This document shows, piece by piece, positions 8,585 through 15,415 of a DNA stretch of 42,271 nt (position 1 is its first letter; each line of letters begins with the position of its first letter). The notes beneath the pieces were generated by a model. It ran no database searches and was not told the DNA's origin. It saw only the letters and a list, made by a program, of their open reading frames with translations. The position numbers were made by a program, and so were the translations under genes. The DNA comes from Flavobacteriales bacterium. GTDB taxonomy: Bacteria; Bacteroidota; Bacteroidia; JACJYZ01. The stretch covers positions 1 to 42,271 of the forward strand of contig JAGQZQ010000019.1 in the NCBI GenBank assembly GCA_020435415.1. The letters are read 5' to 3'.

Positions 8585-9667
8585 ATGAAAGAAACCGCGC
8601 TAACCAAAAAGCACATTGAGTTAGGCGCCAAAATGGTTCCCTTTGCAGGCTACAATATGCCATTACAGTACAGTGGGCTGTTGGAAGAGCATCACAATGT
8701 TAGAAAGGCGGTAGGGGTATTTGATGTTTCGCATATGGGTGAGTTCATCCTCAGAGGACCTCATGCGCTTGATCTGATTCAAAAAGTAACTTCCAATGAT
8801 GCGTCAAAACTCACAGAGGGAAAGGCGCAGTATTCCTGCCTTCCCAATACCAAAGGCGGAATTGTGGATGACCTGATCGTATATTGTCTGGGCAATGAAA
8901 ATTATATGCTCGTTGTAAATGCTTCCAACATAGAGAAAGACTGGAACTGGATCAAAAGCCAGGATGAATGGCAGGTGGATATGGAAGACATTTCAGATCG
9001 TACCACCCTGCTGGCCATCCAGGGACCTAAGGCTGCTGAGGCTATGCAGTCCCTGACAGATGTAGACCTGGCCGGTATGGGTTTTTACACCTTTACCAAA
9101 GGCTCCTTTGCAGGCGTTGACAATGTGGTGATCAGTGCAACAGGGTATACCGGGTCCGGTGGTTTCGAGATATACTTTGACAATGCAAATGCCGATCGCA
9201 TCTGGAATGCGGTATTTGATGCAGGAAAGAACTTCGGTATTCTGCCATGTGGATTGGGTGCACGGGATACCCTGCGTATGGAAATGGGCTATTGCCTGTA
9301 TGGAAACGATATCGATGACACCACCTCACCTTTGGAAGCTGGTTTGGGATGGATCACCAAATTCACCAAAGAGTTTGTGAACAGCGCTGCGCTGCAAAAG
9401 CAAAAGGAGGAAGGTGTTCAACGCAAACTGGTCGGACTTGAAATGGTGGATCGTGGCATTCCACGTAAAGGATATCAGATCAAGGATGCAGATGGTAATG
9501 TGATCGGTGTGGTTACTTCGGGAACGCAATCACCATCGCTTTCCAAAGCAATCGGAATGGGTTATGTGGATAAGGCATTTGCTTCAGAAGGAACAGAGGT
9601 TTATCTTGACATACGAAATCAACCTATTAAGGCTACTGTAGCTAAGTTTCCATTTTATAAATCCTGA
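8585..9667 (+). CDS. gcvT: Aminomethyltransferase, glycine cleavage system T protein
   Basis: GcvT transfers the methylene carbon of the lipoyl-bound aminomethyl group to tetrahydrofolate and releases ammonia. The N-terminus [19 protein letters not shown], then [11 protein letters not shown], and the late [20 protein letters not shown] segment are all canonical. The frame is open from GTG 8522, but the ATG at 8585 gives the normal family N-terminus and 360 residues. ATGs at 8555 and 8564 are weaker alternatives. The other gcv genes are not in the window. A ComB-like gene follows after 6 bases, so the two are probably one operon. Confidence 0.94.
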   Translation: MKETALTKKHIELGAKMVPFAGYNMPLQYSGLLEEHHNVRKAVGVFDVSHMGEFILRGPHALDLIQKVTSNDASKLTEGKAQYSCLPNTKGGIVDDLIVYCLGNENYMLVVNASNIEKDWNWIKSQDEWQVDMEDISDRTTLLAIQGPKAAEAMQSLTDVDLAGMGFYTFTKGSFAGVDNVVISATGYTGSGGFEIYFDNANADRIWNAVFDAGKNFGILPCGLGARDTLRMEMGYCLYGNDIDDTTSPLEAGLGWITKFTKEFVNSAALQKQKEEGVQRKLVGLEMVDRGIPRKGYQIKDADGNVIGVVTSGTQSPSLSKAIGMGYVDKAFASEGTEVYLDIRNQPIKATVAKFPFYKS

Positions 9668-9673
9668 TAAGGT

Positions 9674-10432
9674 TTGCCGGGAGAAGGAAAGAACGATGTG
9701 CTGGTAAGTTATACACCGGCAAATTTTCCATACTACGAAGCAGAAGATGCCATCGTGGTGGTGATCGATATTCTCAGAGCTACCTCTGCGATTTGTGCGG
9801 CATTTATCAATGGTGTGGCCAGGGTCATTCCCGTTAAGACGGTGGAAGAGGCGATAGCCTACAGAGAAAAGGGCTATCTGGCAGCTGCCGAACGTAATGG
9901 TGAAAAGGTGCCCGGCTTTGACATGGGAAATTCTCCGTACGATTTTCTGGAAGAAGACCTGAAAGGAAAGGAGGTGGTATTGACCACCACCAATGGTACG
10001 CAGGCATTGGCAGCGGCTTCCGGTTCTCATAAAGTAGTGGTGGGATCTTTCCTTAACCTGAGTGCCTTGTGTAAATGGTTGATTGAACAAGACCGAAAAG
10101 TGGTGTTGCTTTGTGCTGGCTGGAAAAACAAATACAATATGGAGGATTCAATCTACGCCGGTGCGGTCGTTGGTGAATTGCTTAAAAGCGAACGGTTCTC
10201 TACCACTTGTGATTCTGCCATTGCGGCATCCCATATCTTTGGAATTGCCAATTACGACCTCTACAGGTTCCTTGACTACTCGTCTCACCGCATCCGCCTG
10301 AGGCAACTGCAATTGGAAAAGGATATTCGATATTGCCTGCAGCGTGATATTACGGATATCATCCCCATTCTGGAAGGAGATGCCCTCGTGCCGCTGCGCA
10401 AGGCTCCCTCACGCTCTGCCGTATTTCAATAA
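9674..10432 (+). CDS. comB: 2-phosphosulfolactate phosphatase family (ComB-like)
   Basis: The family hydrolyses 2-phosphosulfolactate in coenzyme M synthesis in archaea, but is widespread in bacteria where its role is not settled. Visible motifs are IVVVIDILRATSAIC near residue 25, DMGNSPYDF, LTTTNGTQAL and LCAGWKNKYNMEDSIYAG, in the usual order over 252 residues. There is no ATG at the N-terminus. TTG at 9674, 6 bases after the gcvT stop, is the best start, and GTG at 9698 is an alternative. Translational coupling to gcvT is likely. No other coenzyme M or sulfolactate genes are present, so the true substrate remains open. Confidence 0.82.
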   Translation: MPGEGKNDVLVSYTPANFPYYEAEDAIVVVIDILRATSAICAAFINGVARVIPVKTVEEAIAYREKGYLAAAERNGEKVPGFDMGNSPYDFLEEDLKGKEVVLTTTNGTQALAAASGSHKVVVGSFLNLSALCKWLIEQDRKVVLLCAGWKNKYNMEDSIYAGAVVGELLKSERFSTTCDSAIAASHIFGIANYDLYRFLDYSSHRIRLRQLQLEKDIRYCLQRDITDIIPILEGDALVPLRKAPSRSAVFQ

Positions 10433-10529
10433 ATCGCTTGAGTAAGTTCGTTCGTCGAAAAATTGATTAGATTCATGGGGTAGAATGGAGAAGGTGAAAC
10501 TTTTTTGTGCTTCCTTTGTATAAAATAAG

Positions 10530-10608
10530 GCCGAAAGAAAGGGATGTGCCAAATTTTCACCTCCGTATGATGGCGTAAGCCATTAACGTCCCCTCTTTCG
10601 GCTTTTTT
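10530..10608 (+). ncRNA. Candidate small structured RNA or structured terminator
   Basis: GCCGAAAGA (10530-10538) pairs perfectly with TCTTTCGGC (10594-10602), and the helix continues after a small internal loop with GGGATG against CGTCCC. A run of six T (10603-10608) follows, as in an intrinsic terminator. Unlike a simple terminator it encloses about 40 bases containing a second hairpin, TGATGGC-GTAA-GCCATTA, with a GNRA-type tetraloop. The single-stranded stretch TTCACCTCC (10556-10564) is complementary to Shine-Dalgarno sequences. A TATAAAAT box at 10519-10526 could serve as its own promoter. It may instead be only the comB terminator or a leader of the downstream gene. Confidence 0.5.
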
Positions 10609-10636
10609 ATTTTAGAGCCATTGTTTACCTTCCGGC

Positions 10637-11764
10637 TTGCACTCCCCGATACATATTATCATTGCAGAACCCTTCCATTCAGGTTCACATAAATCCTGGA
10701 TTGATGGCTTGGGTAAGTTTTGTGATTGCGATATTGAATTGCTGGCGCTTAAAGGCCGGCATTGGAAATGGCGCATGCACGGAGGGGCGGTGACCCTGGC
10801 AAAGAAACTGAGCCAATCGTCTTTCCGTCCCGATCTCATCATCGCATCTGACATGCTTGATCTACCATTGTTTCTGGCCCATACGCGACATCAGACAGCA
10901 AACGTTCCCGTTGCACTTTACATGCATGAGAACCAGCTGACCTATCCGTGGTCGCCGCAAGACAGGGATGTCAGGCTAAAGCGGGACCGGCACTATGCGT
11001 TTACCAACTATGCGTCTGCGTTGGTGGCAGACAAGGTTCTTTTCAACTCGGGCTATCATATGAACGTTTTCCTGGATGCCCTGCCTAAATTTTTAAAGGC
11101 ATTTCCGGATCATCGGGAACTAGCCTCAGTGGAGGCGATTCGTAAAAAAAGTGAAGTACTGGAGTTGGCCTTGGATCTCAATGCACTAGATATTTTTAAA
11201 TGCCCGAAAAACAGGAAGCCCGCGATACTTTGGAATCACCGCTGGGAATATGATAAGTCACCGGAGGATTTTTTTTCTGTCCTCTTCAGGTTGTCGGAAA
11301 AAGGGATGGACTTTGACCTGATCGTATTGGGTGAATCCGGTGATAAGTATCCTGTCATATTTGATGAAGCCAGACAACGTTTGTCTGCACACATCCTCCA
11401 TTGGGGATATGCCAAAGATGCTGCGGAATACGCCGGGTGGCTTTGGAAGGCGAACATCTTACCCGTTACATCCCGCCAGGACTTTTTTGGCATGAGTACG
11501 GTTGAAGCAATGTATTGTCAATGTCATCCGATACTACCTGACAGACTTGCTTATCCCGGGCACATTCCGCATTCGGGAAGAAATGACTTTATTTATTCTT
11601 CACCGGAAATGCTGGAACATATGCTCATTGAATTGGTCTCAGGTGAAAAGGAATTGAAAGGGGCAGAAGCGAGGAGCTTTGTTTCCCGATATGACTGGAA
11701 GCAACAAGCCTCCACATACAACCGGATGTTCCGGCAGCTGGCTGCATCACCGGTTACCCCATAA
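10637..11764 (+). CDS. DUF3524/GTDC1-type glycosyltransferase, probable tRNA-queuosine mannosyltransferase
   Basis: This 375-residue GT4-like glycosyltransferase resembles human GTDC1 (QTMAN), which mannosylates queuosine in tRNA-Asp. Shared landmarks are IIAEPFHSGSHKSW at the N-terminus, GRHWKWRMHG, LYMHENQLTYPW, LFNSGYHMNVFLDALPKFL followed by FPDHR, and the C-terminal nucleotide-sugar site around LPVTSRQDFFGMSTVEAMYC. No ATG fits. TTG at 10637 is the only start between the in-frame stop at 10613 and the conserved N-terminus. The 3' end of the gene, from 11672, is repeated downstream at 12141 together with the terminator. Whether the bacterial enzyme acts on queuosine is inference from the family. 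Confidence 0.82.
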   Translation: MHSPIHIIIAEPFHSGSHKSWIDGLGKFCDCDIELLALKGRHWKWRMHGGAVTLAKKLSQSSFRPDLIIASDMLDLPLFLAHTRHQTANVPVALYMHENQLTYPWSPQDRDVRLKRDRHYAFTNYASALVADKVLFNSGYHMNVFLDALPKFLKAFPDHRELASVEAIRKKSEVLELALDLNALDIFKCPKNRKPAILWNHRWEYDKSPEDFFSVLFRLSEKGMDFDLIVLGESGDKYPVIFDEARQRLSAHILHWGYAKDAAEYAGWLWKANILPVTSRQDFFGMSTVEAMYCQCHPILPDRLAYPGHIPHSGRNDFIYSSPEMLEHMLIELVSGEKELKGAEARSFVSRYDWKQQASTYNRMFRQLAASPVTP

Positions 11765-11776
11765 AAAAAGACGGGA
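11672..11776 (+). repeat. Duplicated gene tail plus terminator, copy 1
   Basis: These 105 bases comprise the last codons of the mannosyltransferase-like gene, its stop codon and the first arm of the terminator. They recur in direct orientation at 12141-12245 with about four mismatches (at 11677, 11713, 11715 and near 11741). Confidence 0.9.
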
Positions 11777-11795
11777 ACCCTTCCTGTCTTTTTTT
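11763..11795. terminator. Intrinsic terminator, bidirectional, copy 1
   Basis: AAAAAAAGACGGGAA, a 3-base loop and TTCCTGTCTTTTTTT form a hairpin flanked by A and T runs. It terminates the mannosyltransferase-like gene and could work in both directions. It belongs to the duplicated segment. Confidence 0.85.
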
Positions 11796-11975
11796 ATTTA
11801 GCTTATATAGTATTAGTGCGTTGACCACTTTCTAAATATACCGTCCGTGTGTAGATTCGTTTTTAGATTTAGATATCCCTGGTTTTACGTCGGGATGACA
11901 CGGCTGCTATGCATCATGGTAAGAATGGCAAGAGCGTCAGAATGCTGTCATTACTAAGTATGGTGAATTTCGGTG

Positions 11976-12135
11976 GTTGGGCGAAGGTTGTACCTTCGTC
12001 TGTCTATCCTGTAGCTTTAAGCTATATCCTTTGTCTTGGCTTTCGGTGATGGTAATAGAGGAAAAGTTCCCAGTAGAAAATACCAAAGCGGAACGCTTTG
12101 AAGATAAAAAGACGAAGGTGCAACCTTCGCCCAAC
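11976..12135. mobile_element. REP/MITE-like element with 26-bp terminal inverted repeats
   Basis: The ends 11976-12001 and 12110-12135 are inverted repeats of 26 bases with one mismatch. Each end is itself a hairpin: GAAGGT-TGT-ACCTTC on the left and GAAGGT-GCA-ACCTTC on the right. Two more palindromes lie inside: TAGCTT-T-AAGCTA (12012-12024) and AAAGCG-GAA-CGCTTT (12085-12099). There is no coding capacity that I would support. The design resembles REP/BIME elements mobilised by REP-associated transposases, or a miniature transposon. No obvious target-site duplication is seen. Its right end is 5 bases from copy 2 of the duplicated gene tail. Confidence 0.6.
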
Positions 12136-12140
12136 ACCTC

Positions 12141-12245
12141 AGGAGTTTTGTTTCCCGATATGACTGGAAGCAACAAGCCTCTAGATACAACCGGATGTTC
12201 CGGCAGCTGACTGCATCACCGGTTACCCCATAAAAAAAGACGGGA
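12141..12245 (+). repeat. Duplicated gene tail plus terminator, copy 2
   Basis: This is the second copy of 11672-11776 at a constant offset of 469 bases, about 96 percent identical. It holds a fragment of the mannosyltransferase-like gene with no start and ends in the terminator shared with ilvE. The 517-base stretch 11765-12281 contains only the two terminators, this fragment, the REP/MITE-like element and about 180 bases of unexplained sequence (11797-11975). Confidence 0.9.
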
Positions 12246-12262
12246 GGTGTTCCCGTCTTTTT
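12232..12262. terminator. Intrinsic terminator, bidirectional, copy 2 (ilvE end)
   Basis: AAAAAAAGACGGGA, the loop GGTGT and TCCCGTCTTTTT form a perfect stem with flanking A and T runs. It lies 20 bases past the ilvE stop on the minus strand and ends the duplicated segment. Confidence 0.88.
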
Positions 12263-12281
12263 CATTTTAATTCAGAAAGCG

Positions 12282-13352
12282 TTACAGTTTCTCTACCCAG
12301 CCATGTGGATCCGCGGCTTCACCTTTCCTGATCTTTTCAAGATCCTTGGCGATACCTTTGGATAGACTGTTGTCCATAGCGGTGGTCACATCATATAGTG
12401 TTCCTTCATGGCCAATGGTATGGATCGGAGCGATGGTTGCCGCCGTTCCGATACCGAAGGCCTCGCGCATTTTTCCGGCAGTGATGGCATCCAGGACTTC
12501 TTTTACTTCAATCCTACGCTCCTCTACTTTCACCCCACGGTCGCGTGCCAGGGTGAGAACGCTGTCCCGGGTGATTCCTTCAAGTATGGTTCCGGTTGAG
12601 GTTGGTGCGGTTACCAGCGTATCGTCTATGACAAAGGCGACATTCATGGCGCCGGCTTCTTCAATAAAGCGGTGTTCTTTTGAATCTGTCCAGATCACCT
12701 GGTGGTAACCTTCATCCTGTGCAATCTTCTGCGGGTACATGGCGCCACCATAGTTGCCTGCTGCTTTTGCATATCCAACGCCGCCATCAGCAGCCCTGGA
12801 ATATTTTGTTTCAATCTTAAGCTTCAGCGGTGCACTGAAAAAAGCAGCCACCGGGCATGTAATGATCATGAATGAATAGGTCTTGGAAGGCCTGACACCC
12901 AAAGTCTGATCCGTAGCAAACATAAAAGGTCTGAGATACAGGGAATGTCCTTCTTTGGAGGAAACCCATCCTTCATCCACCCGAACCAGCTCTTTCAGTC
13001 CATCAATAAAAATGGATTCAGGAACAGAAGGCATGCACATCCTATCGGCGGAACGGTTCATGCGCTCCATGTTTGCCCGGGGCCTGAACAGCAATATCTC
13101 ACCCGCACCATTGCGGTATGCTTTCATCCCTTCAAAGATCGCCTGACCGTAGTGTAAACTCACCAGACCAGGATTAAAGGTGATGGAGCCGTAGGGAATG
13201 ATTCGAATATCCGTCCATTGTTCTCCATTATAATCAGCCACCAGCATGTGGTCTGAAAAAGTCTGACCGAATACGAGGTTATCGAAATCCGTTTGTGGCA
13301 ACCTTGAGCTCGCTACTTTGGTAACCGCAATGTTTTGTGTAAGCGTTGACAT
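12282..13352 (-). CDS. ilvE: Branched-chain amino acid aminotransferase
   Basis: IlvE transaminates the keto acids of Leu, Ile and Val with glutamate as donor. At 356 residues it is the longer, eukaryote-like BCAT type rather than the roughly 310-residue E. coli type. Landmarks are SLHYGQAIFEGMKAYR near residue 65-80, RPRANMERMNRSADRM, the PLP lysine in VGYAKAAGNYGG (Lys196) and EEAGAMNVAFV. The phosphate-binding end of the fold lies around STGTILEGITRDSV. It is a single-gene unit with its own terminator, divergent from htpG. Confidence 0.95.
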   Translation of the reverse strand: MSTLTQNIAVTKVASSRLPQTDFDNLVFGQTFSDHMLVADYNGEQWTDIRIIPYGSITFNPGLVSLHYGQAIFEGMKAYRNGAGEILLFRPRANMERMNRSADRMCMPSVPESIFIDGLKELVRVDEGWVSSKEGHSLYLRPFMFATDQTLGVRPSKTYSFMIITCPVAAFFSAPLKLKIETKYSRAADGGVGYAKAAGNYGGAMYPQKIAQDEGYHQVIWTDSKEHRFIEEAGAMNVAFVIDDTLVTAPTSTGTILEGITRDSVLTLARDRGVKVEERRIEVKEVLDAITAGKMREAFGIGTAATIAPIHTIGHEGTLYDVTTAMDNSLSKGIAKDLEKIRKGEAADPHGWVEKL

Positions 13353-13471
13353 AACTCTACTAAGTTTAGTTCCGGGTGAATATACGTAATTCGATAAAAT
13401 TGGTGACGCCTTTTTCCCGGAAATCCGTGCTATTCATATAACAGCTGTCAATTTGTCGCCTAAATGCTTCA

Positions 13472-13487
13472 TGGCACAAGCTTTGAA
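13472..13487 (+). promoter_or_regulatory. Possible sigma-54-like promoter upstream of htpG
   Basis: TGGCAC, five bases, then TTGAA has the GG to GA spacing of 10 bases that fits the -24/-12 consensus TGGCAC-N5-TTGC. The critical -12 C is replaced by A. It ends 26 bases before the htpG ATG. No TAnnTTTG box is evident here, but the match could be chance. Confidence 0.25.
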
Positions 13488-13513
13488 AATCAACGTTTCT
13501 AAAAAAAGATATC

Positions 13514-15376
13514 ATGCAAAAAGGAAGTATTCACGTTCAGTCGGAGAACATTTTTCCCATCATTAAGAAGTTCCTGTATTCGGATCATGAGATTTTTCTA
13601 AGAGAACTGGTCTCCAATGCAGTTGATGCCACTCAGAAGCTGAAAGCCCTGGCCTCGATTGGTGAGTTCAAAGGAGATCTGAATGAGACCCATATTGATG
13701 TGGTGCTTGATCCCAAGGCCGGAACCCTGACTGTTAGGGACCGTGGTATTGGGATGACAGATAAAGAAGTGGACAAATACATCAATCAGATCGCATTCTC
13801 CGGTGCGGAAGAGTTTCTGAAGAAATATAAGAATAAGGCAGAAGGTACTGCTATGATCGGTCACTTCGGTCTTGGTTTCTATTCTTCCTTTATGGTGGCG
13901 AAGTCCGTAGAGATTATTTCCAAATCCCATAAAAAATCCAAAGCGGTTCATTGGACATGCGACGGAAGTCCGGAATACCAGCTGGATGAAAGTGATAAAA
14001 AGGAGCGCGGTACCGATATCGTTCTCCATATCAATGATGACTCAAAGGAGTTTCTTGAAGAAGGTCGCATCGGCACCCTGCTGGACAAGTATTGCAAGTT
14101 CATGCCGATTCCGATTTATTTCACCGTGGTGGGGAAAGAAGAAAAGAAGGATAAAGGGGACGAAAAAGAAGAAGCGCCTTCATCTATTAATAACCCGGAA
14201 CCTGCATGGACAAAGAATCCGGCAAAGCTGGAAGACAAGGACTACAAGGATTTCTACCGGGAACTTTACCCCATGACCTTTGAAGAGCCGCTCTTTCATA
14301 TCCATTTGAATGTGGATTACCCTTTCAATCTAACCGGTGTCCTGTACTTTCCGAAACTCAAGAACAACCTGGAGTTTCAACGAAACAAGATCCAGCTATA
14401 CTGCAACCAGGTTTTCGTAACCGATAATGTGGAAGGCGTCGTACCGGAATTTCTGGCACTGATGCATGGGGTGATCGATTCCCCCGATATCCCGCTTAAC
14501 GTATCCCGGTCTTATCTGCAAAGTGATGGTAATGTCAAGAAGATCTCAGGTCATATCTCCAAAAAGGTAACGGACAAACTGGAGGAGATGTTCAAAAAGG
14601 ACCGGAAGGATTTTGAAAGCAAATGGGATGACATCAAGATATTCATAGAGTATGGCATGGTGGCCGATGAGAAATTCTTTGAGCGCGCCCGGAAGTTCGT
14701 ATTGGTGAAAAATACCGACGGTAAATACTATACACTTGATGAATTCAGTGAACAGATCAAACCATCACAGACGGACAAGGATGGCAAGCTGGTATACCTT
14801 TACGCAGCCAATGCCGATGAACAACATGCTTACATTGAAGCAGCAAAGGATCGCGGTTATGAAGTATTGGTATTGGATAGCCCGTTGACCGGCCATTTCG
14901 TTGGCAAGCTCGAACAAAGCCTGGAAAATTCATCTTTCGTCAGGGTTGACAGTGATACCCTGGATAAGCTGATCGCCAAGGATGATGAGCTTCCGTCCAA
15001 ACTTTCCGAAGAACAACAAGGACAGATCAAACCCATTATAGAAAAACTGGTGCCTGCGGGAAAGTTCCAGGTTGTGTTTCAGAACCAAAGTGAAAGAGAA
15101 GATCCGATCTCTGTCATCCAACCGGAATTCATGCGCCGCATGCGTGAAATGAATGCCGTGGGTGGAGGCGGTTTCATGGGGTCTTTGCCGGAAACCTATA
15201 ACCTTGTGGTGAATACCAACCACCCATTGATCGGAAAGATATTGGTTGAGTCGGATGAGCAGAAGCAATCCGCCCTGGCAAGACAGGCCACTGACCTGGC
15301 TCTTCTAAGGCAGAATATGTTGAAAGGAGAGCAACTGACCCACTTTATCAAAAGAAACCTTGAGGCTTTAACATAA
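13514..15376 (+). CDS. htpG: Molecular chaperone HtpG (Hsp90)
   Basis: This is a cytoplasmic ATP-dependent Hsp90 chaperone of 620 residues, the usual length. The N-terminal GHKL ATPase shows SDHEIFLRELVSNAVDA, DRGIGMT and IGHFGLGFYSSFM. The middle domain includes the KNPAKLEDKDYKDFYRE and YPFNLTGVLYFPK segments, followed by the conserved SRSYLQSDGNVKKI. The C-terminal dimerisation part ends in HFIKRNLEALT. A short charged linker (KKDKGDEKEEAPSS) separates the ATPase and middle domains. The ATG at 13514 gives the canonical start. It stands alone between ilvE (divergent) and glmM, and no heat-shock operator such as CIRCE is seen. Confidence 0.96.
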   Translation: MQKGSIHVQSENIFPIIKKFLYSDHEIFLRELVSNAVDATQKLKALASIGEFKGDLNETHIDVVLDPKAGTLTVRDRGIGMTDKEVDKYINQIAFSGAEEFLKKYKNKAEGTAMIGHFGLGFYSSFMVAKSVEIISKSHKKSKAVHWTCDGSPEYQLDESDKKERGTDIVLHINDDSKEFLEEGRIGTLLDKYCKFMPIPIYFTVVGKEEKKDKGDEKEEAPSSINNPEPAWTKNPAKLEDKDYKDFYRELYPMTFEEPLFHIHLNVDYPFNLTGVLYFPKLKNNLEFQRNKIQLYCNQVFVTDNVEGVVPEFLALMHGVIDSPDIPLNVSRSYLQSDGNVKKISGHISKKVTDKLEEMFKKDRKDFESKWDDIKIFIEYGMVADEKFFERARKFVLVKNTDGKYYTLDEFSEQIKPSQTDKDGKLVYLYAANADEQHAYIEAAKDRGYEVLVLDSPLTGHFVGKLEQSLENSSFVRVDSDTLDKLIAKDDELPSKLSEEQQGQIKPIIEKLVPAGKFQVVFQNQSEREDPISVIQPEFMRRMREMNAVGGGGFMGSLPETYNLVVNTNHPLIGKILVESDEQKQSALARQATDLALLRQNMLKGEQLTHFIKRNLEALT

Positions 15377-15403
15377 GGTAAACCAAGGGAACATCGAATT
15401 GGC

Positions 15404-15411
15404 TACCTTTG
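15404..15411 (+). promoter_or_regulatory. -7 promoter box of glmM, leaderless spacing
   Basis: TACCTTTG ends 4 bases before the glmM ATG at 15416. In Bacteroidota transcription starts a few bases after this box, so the mRNA would begin at or very near the start codon. No good -33 TTTG is present. Confidence 0.5.
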
Positions 15412-15415
15412 CGCT

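Noticed and set aside
11937-12265. Short open frames in the region after the mannosyltransferase-like gene
   Set aside because: They run through palindromes and a duplicated gene fragment in the wrong frame, so they are products of the repeats.
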